This document shows, in pieces, positions 13,540 to 15,300 of a stretch of 15,300 nt of DNA; within the stretch, counting starts at the first letter, position 1, and each line of letters begins with the position of its first letter. The position numbers and the translations under genes are program-made. Origin of the DNA: Oscillospiraceae bacterium (GTDB taxonomy: Bacteria > Bacillota > Clostridia > Oscillospirales > Oscillospiraceae); NCBI GenBank assembly GCA_029067025.1, contig JAIEFH010000262.1, positions 1 to 15,300 of the forward strand. Direction: 5' to 3'. The notes beneath the pieces were generated by a model that made no database searches, had not been told where the DNA came from, and worked only from the letters and a program-made list of their open reading frames with translations.

Positions 13540-14793
13540 ATGAATTTTCCTTTACAGATATCAGAGCGGGTGAGGGCCCTTGCCGCCCAGGCGGAGCGGG
13601 GGCTGGAGGAGCAGTTTGCCCGCATCGACGCCATTGCCCAGCTCAACAGCCAGCGGGTGCTGGCGGCGTTCCAGAAGCACCGGGTGGCGGAGAGCTATTT
13701 CGCCGGCACCACCGGCTACGGCTACGACGACCTGGGCCGGGACAAGCTGGACGAGATCTACGCCGAGCTGTTTGGCACGGAGGACGCCCTGGTGCGCCTC
13801 CAGTTCGTCAACGGCACCCACGCCATTACCTGCGCCCTGTTTGGGGCGCTGAGGGCGGGGGATGTGCTGGTGTCCGCCGTAGGCGCGCCCTATGACACCC
13901 TGCTGGGGGTGGTGGGGGCCGTGGACAAGGGCCACGGCTCGCTGCGCGACTACGGGGTGGAGTACCGCCAGGTGGAGCTGAAGGACAACGCCCCCGACCG
14001 GGAGGGGCTGGCCCAGGCTGTCCGCGACCCGAAGGTGAAGGCAGTGCTCATCCAGCGCTCCAAGGGATATGCCACCCGGGCGTCTCTGTCGGTGGATGAG
14101 ATCGGGGAACTGTGCGCCATTGTGCGGGAGAACAATCCCAGCGTCGCCATTTTGGTGGACAACTGCTACGGGGAGTTCGTGGAGGAGCGGGAGCCCACCC
14201 ATGTGGGGGCCGACCTGGTGGTGGGCTCCCTCATCAAGAATCCCGGCGGCGGGCTGGCCCCCACCGGGGCGTACATTGCCGGGCGGCGGGATCTGGTGGA
14301 GGGCGCCGCCATGCGCCTCACCTGTCCGGGCATCGGGAAGGAGTGCGGCTCCACCCTGGGCAATAACCGCCTGCTGTACCAGGGGCTGTTCCTGGCCCCC
14401 CATACCGTGGCTCAGGCGCTGAAAACCGCCGTATTCTCCGCCCGTCTCATGGAGAAGCTGGGCTATGAGACGGAGCCGAAGTCCGACGCCGTCCGCCACG
14501 ACATCATCCAGATGATCCACCTGGGCGGGCCGGAGGCGGTAAAACGGTTCTGCAAGGGCATCCAGTCCGGAGCCCCGGTGGACTCCTACGTCACCCCGGA
14601 GCCCTGGGATATGCCGGGGTACGACTGCCCGGTCATCATGGCGGCGGGGGCGTTCATCCAGGGGGCGTCCATTGAGCTGTCCGCCGACGCGCCCATGCGG
14701 GAGCCGTACACCGTCTATTTGCAGGGCGGGCTGACCTACGAGTCCGGCAAGACCGGCATCATGCTGGCGGCAGAGGAGCTGCTGCGGGAGTGA
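13540..14793 (+). CDS. methionine gamma-lyase family PLP-dependent protein (YnbB-like)
   Basis: This 417-residue protein belongs to the fold-type I PLP enzymes of the Met_gamma_lyase/COG4100 group, often labelled cystathionine beta-lyase-like or aluminium-resistance protein. Characteristic segments are YFAGTTGYGYDDLGRD (55-70), FVNGTHAITCALFGALRAGD and DNCYGEFVE. GSLIKNPGGG contains K233, the likely PLP-binding lysine. Near the C-terminus are TPEPWDMPGYDCPVIMAAGAFIQG and REPYTVYLQGGLTYE. The length is normal for the group. True substrates are poorly known, and C-S lyase activity on sulphur amino acids is the usual guess. The gene starts 19 bases after the third peptidase. Its ribosome site is weak (AGGA at 13524-13527, about 12 bases from ATG), which suggests coupling to the upstream gene. 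Confidence 0.9.
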   Translation: MNFPLQISERVRALAAQAERGLEEQFARIDAIAQLNSQRVLAAFQKHRVAESYFAGTTGYGYDDLGRDKLDEIYAELFGTEDALVRLQFVNGTHAITCALFGALRAGDVLVSAVGAPYDTLLGVVGAVDKGHGSLRDYGVEYRQVELKDNAPDREGLAQAVRDPKVKAVLIQRSKGYATRASLSVDEIGELCAIVRENNPSVAILVDNCYGEFVEEREPTHVGADLVVGSLIKNPGGGLAPTGAYIAGRRDLVEGAAMRLTCPGIGKECGSTLGNNRLLYQGLFLAPHTVAQALKTAVFSARLMEKLGYETEPKSDAVRHDIIQMIHLGGPEAVKRFCKGIQSGAPVDSYVTPEPWDMPGYDCPVIMAAGAFIQGASIELSADAPMREPYTVYLQGGLTYESGKTGIMLAAEELLRE

Positions 14794-14848
14794 GGCCGGC
14801 ATAGGCCGAGCTGTTTGCCGCATACAGTGACCCATAGGGGGTGGCTGT

Positions 14849-15300
14849 ATGCCTGTAAAGCTGAAGCGCTTGTCTGTTTATCTGCGGCGGGAGGGGCCGC
14901 TGACCGTGGTGCTGCCGGTGCTGGCGGCATTGGTACTGGCGTGGCTGATTCTTCACACGCTGAACGGGCGGCTGCGCCCTGTCCTGGAGGCGGCGGCGTC
15001 CAGCCGGGCCACCAACCTGATGACCCAGGCCATCGACACCGCTGTGGACAACTGCCTCCAGGAAAACGACATGAATTACGCCGATTTCGTCACCATGGAG
15101 ACGGATTCGGCGGGGAAAGTGACTTCCCTCACCAGCAACACGGCGGCCAACAGCCGCTTCAAGCGGCAGGTGGTGGAGGCGGTGGCCCGGCAGCTCGGCG
15201 CCCTGGACAGCGACGCTTTGGGGGTGCCGCTGGGGACGCTCACGGGCCAGCCGCTGCTGGCCGGGGCGGGGCCGAAGGTGCGGGTGCGTGTGGATTCGGT
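14849..15300 (+). CDS. yunB: sporulation protein YunB (5' part, partial)
   Basis: The first 150 codons of a gene that runs off the right edge. The product starts with a short basic tail, then one hydrophobic segment (about residues 17-37). The following RPVLEAAASSRATNLMTQAIDTAVDNCL helix is interrupted by no gap and leads to a NYADFVTMETDSAGKVTSL strand pair. It then reads VPLGTLTGQPLLAGAGPKVRVRV. The I/VPLGTLTG and LL(A/S)GxGPK motifs are typical of YunB, a protein expressed in the mother cell under sigma-E in Bacillus and needed for normal sporulation. The ATG has AGGGGGTG (14836-14843) five bases upstream, and an in-frame stop at 14828 rules out an earlier start. The preceding PLP gene ends 55 bases before. 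The family call is good although the C-terminal part is not visible. Confidence 0.85.
   Translation, partial: MPVKLKRLSVYLRREGPLTVVLPVLAALVLAWLILHTLNGRLRPVLEAAASSRATNLMTQAIDTAVDNCLQENDMNYADFVTMETDSAGKVTSLTSNTAANSRFKRQVVEAVARQLGALDSDALGVPLGTLTGQPLLAGAGPKVRVRVDS

Noticed and set aside
14794..14848. Short GGCC inverted repeat between the PLP enzyme gene and yunB
   Set aside because: Only 4-5 pairs, no T tract and common in such GC-rich sequence; not a credible terminator.

Overview
The window looks like a piece of chromosome from a high-GC member of the Clostridia, most likely an Oscillospiraceae-type gut anaerobe of the Flavonifractor/Lawsonibacter kind. This rests on strong GC bias at third codon positions, Firmicutes-style Shine-Dalgarno sequences and SigA promoters, a YunB-type sporulation gene, a type A RNase P RNA and a run of M42 aminopeptidases. 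The genus is an inference from gene content, not from a search.

Layout: (1) 1-2310 is a cell division and wall block: the 3' end of murA, ftsQ/divIB, then ftsZ behind its own strong promoter and followed by a hairpin. No ftsA lies between ftsQ and ftsZ. (2) 2352-4189 holds an SPL-type radical SAM gene followed at once by gluQ (glutamyl-queuosine tRNA(Asp) synthetase). (3) 4186-5850 is guaB (IMP dehydrogenase) with an unusual -35 region made of three abutting TTGAC(A/C) hexamers. Its 3' end, including stop codon and terminator hairpin, is present twice in tandem. (4) 5957-6376 encodes a small low-complexity lipoprotein, which converges on a two-gene minus-strand unit across a GC-rich hairpin. 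(5) That minus-strand unit (8496 to 6421) holds a PyrF-family protein lacking both catalytic lysines, and a histidine phosphatase-GNAT fusion. Just upstream on the same strand is rnpB (RNase P RNA). (6) From about 8948 rightwards on the plus strand runs murD, three consecutive and different M42 metallopeptidases, a methionine gamma-lyase-like PLP enzyme and the start of yunB, with short gaps and no internal terminator seen, so probably one operon.

How the genes fit together: most are housekeeping genes (peptidoglycan precursor synthesis, division, GMP synthesis, tRNA maturation and modification). The less ordinary points are the PyrF-like protein with a disabled catalytic tetrad, the divergent rnpB and murD promoters sharing one -35 element, the guaB 3'-end duplication, the triple -35 array of guaB, the three adjacent M42 paralogues, and the lipoprotein with 11-residue repeats. 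I saw no CRISPR array, insertion sequence, phage gene, tRNA or defence system, and no clear new multigene system.
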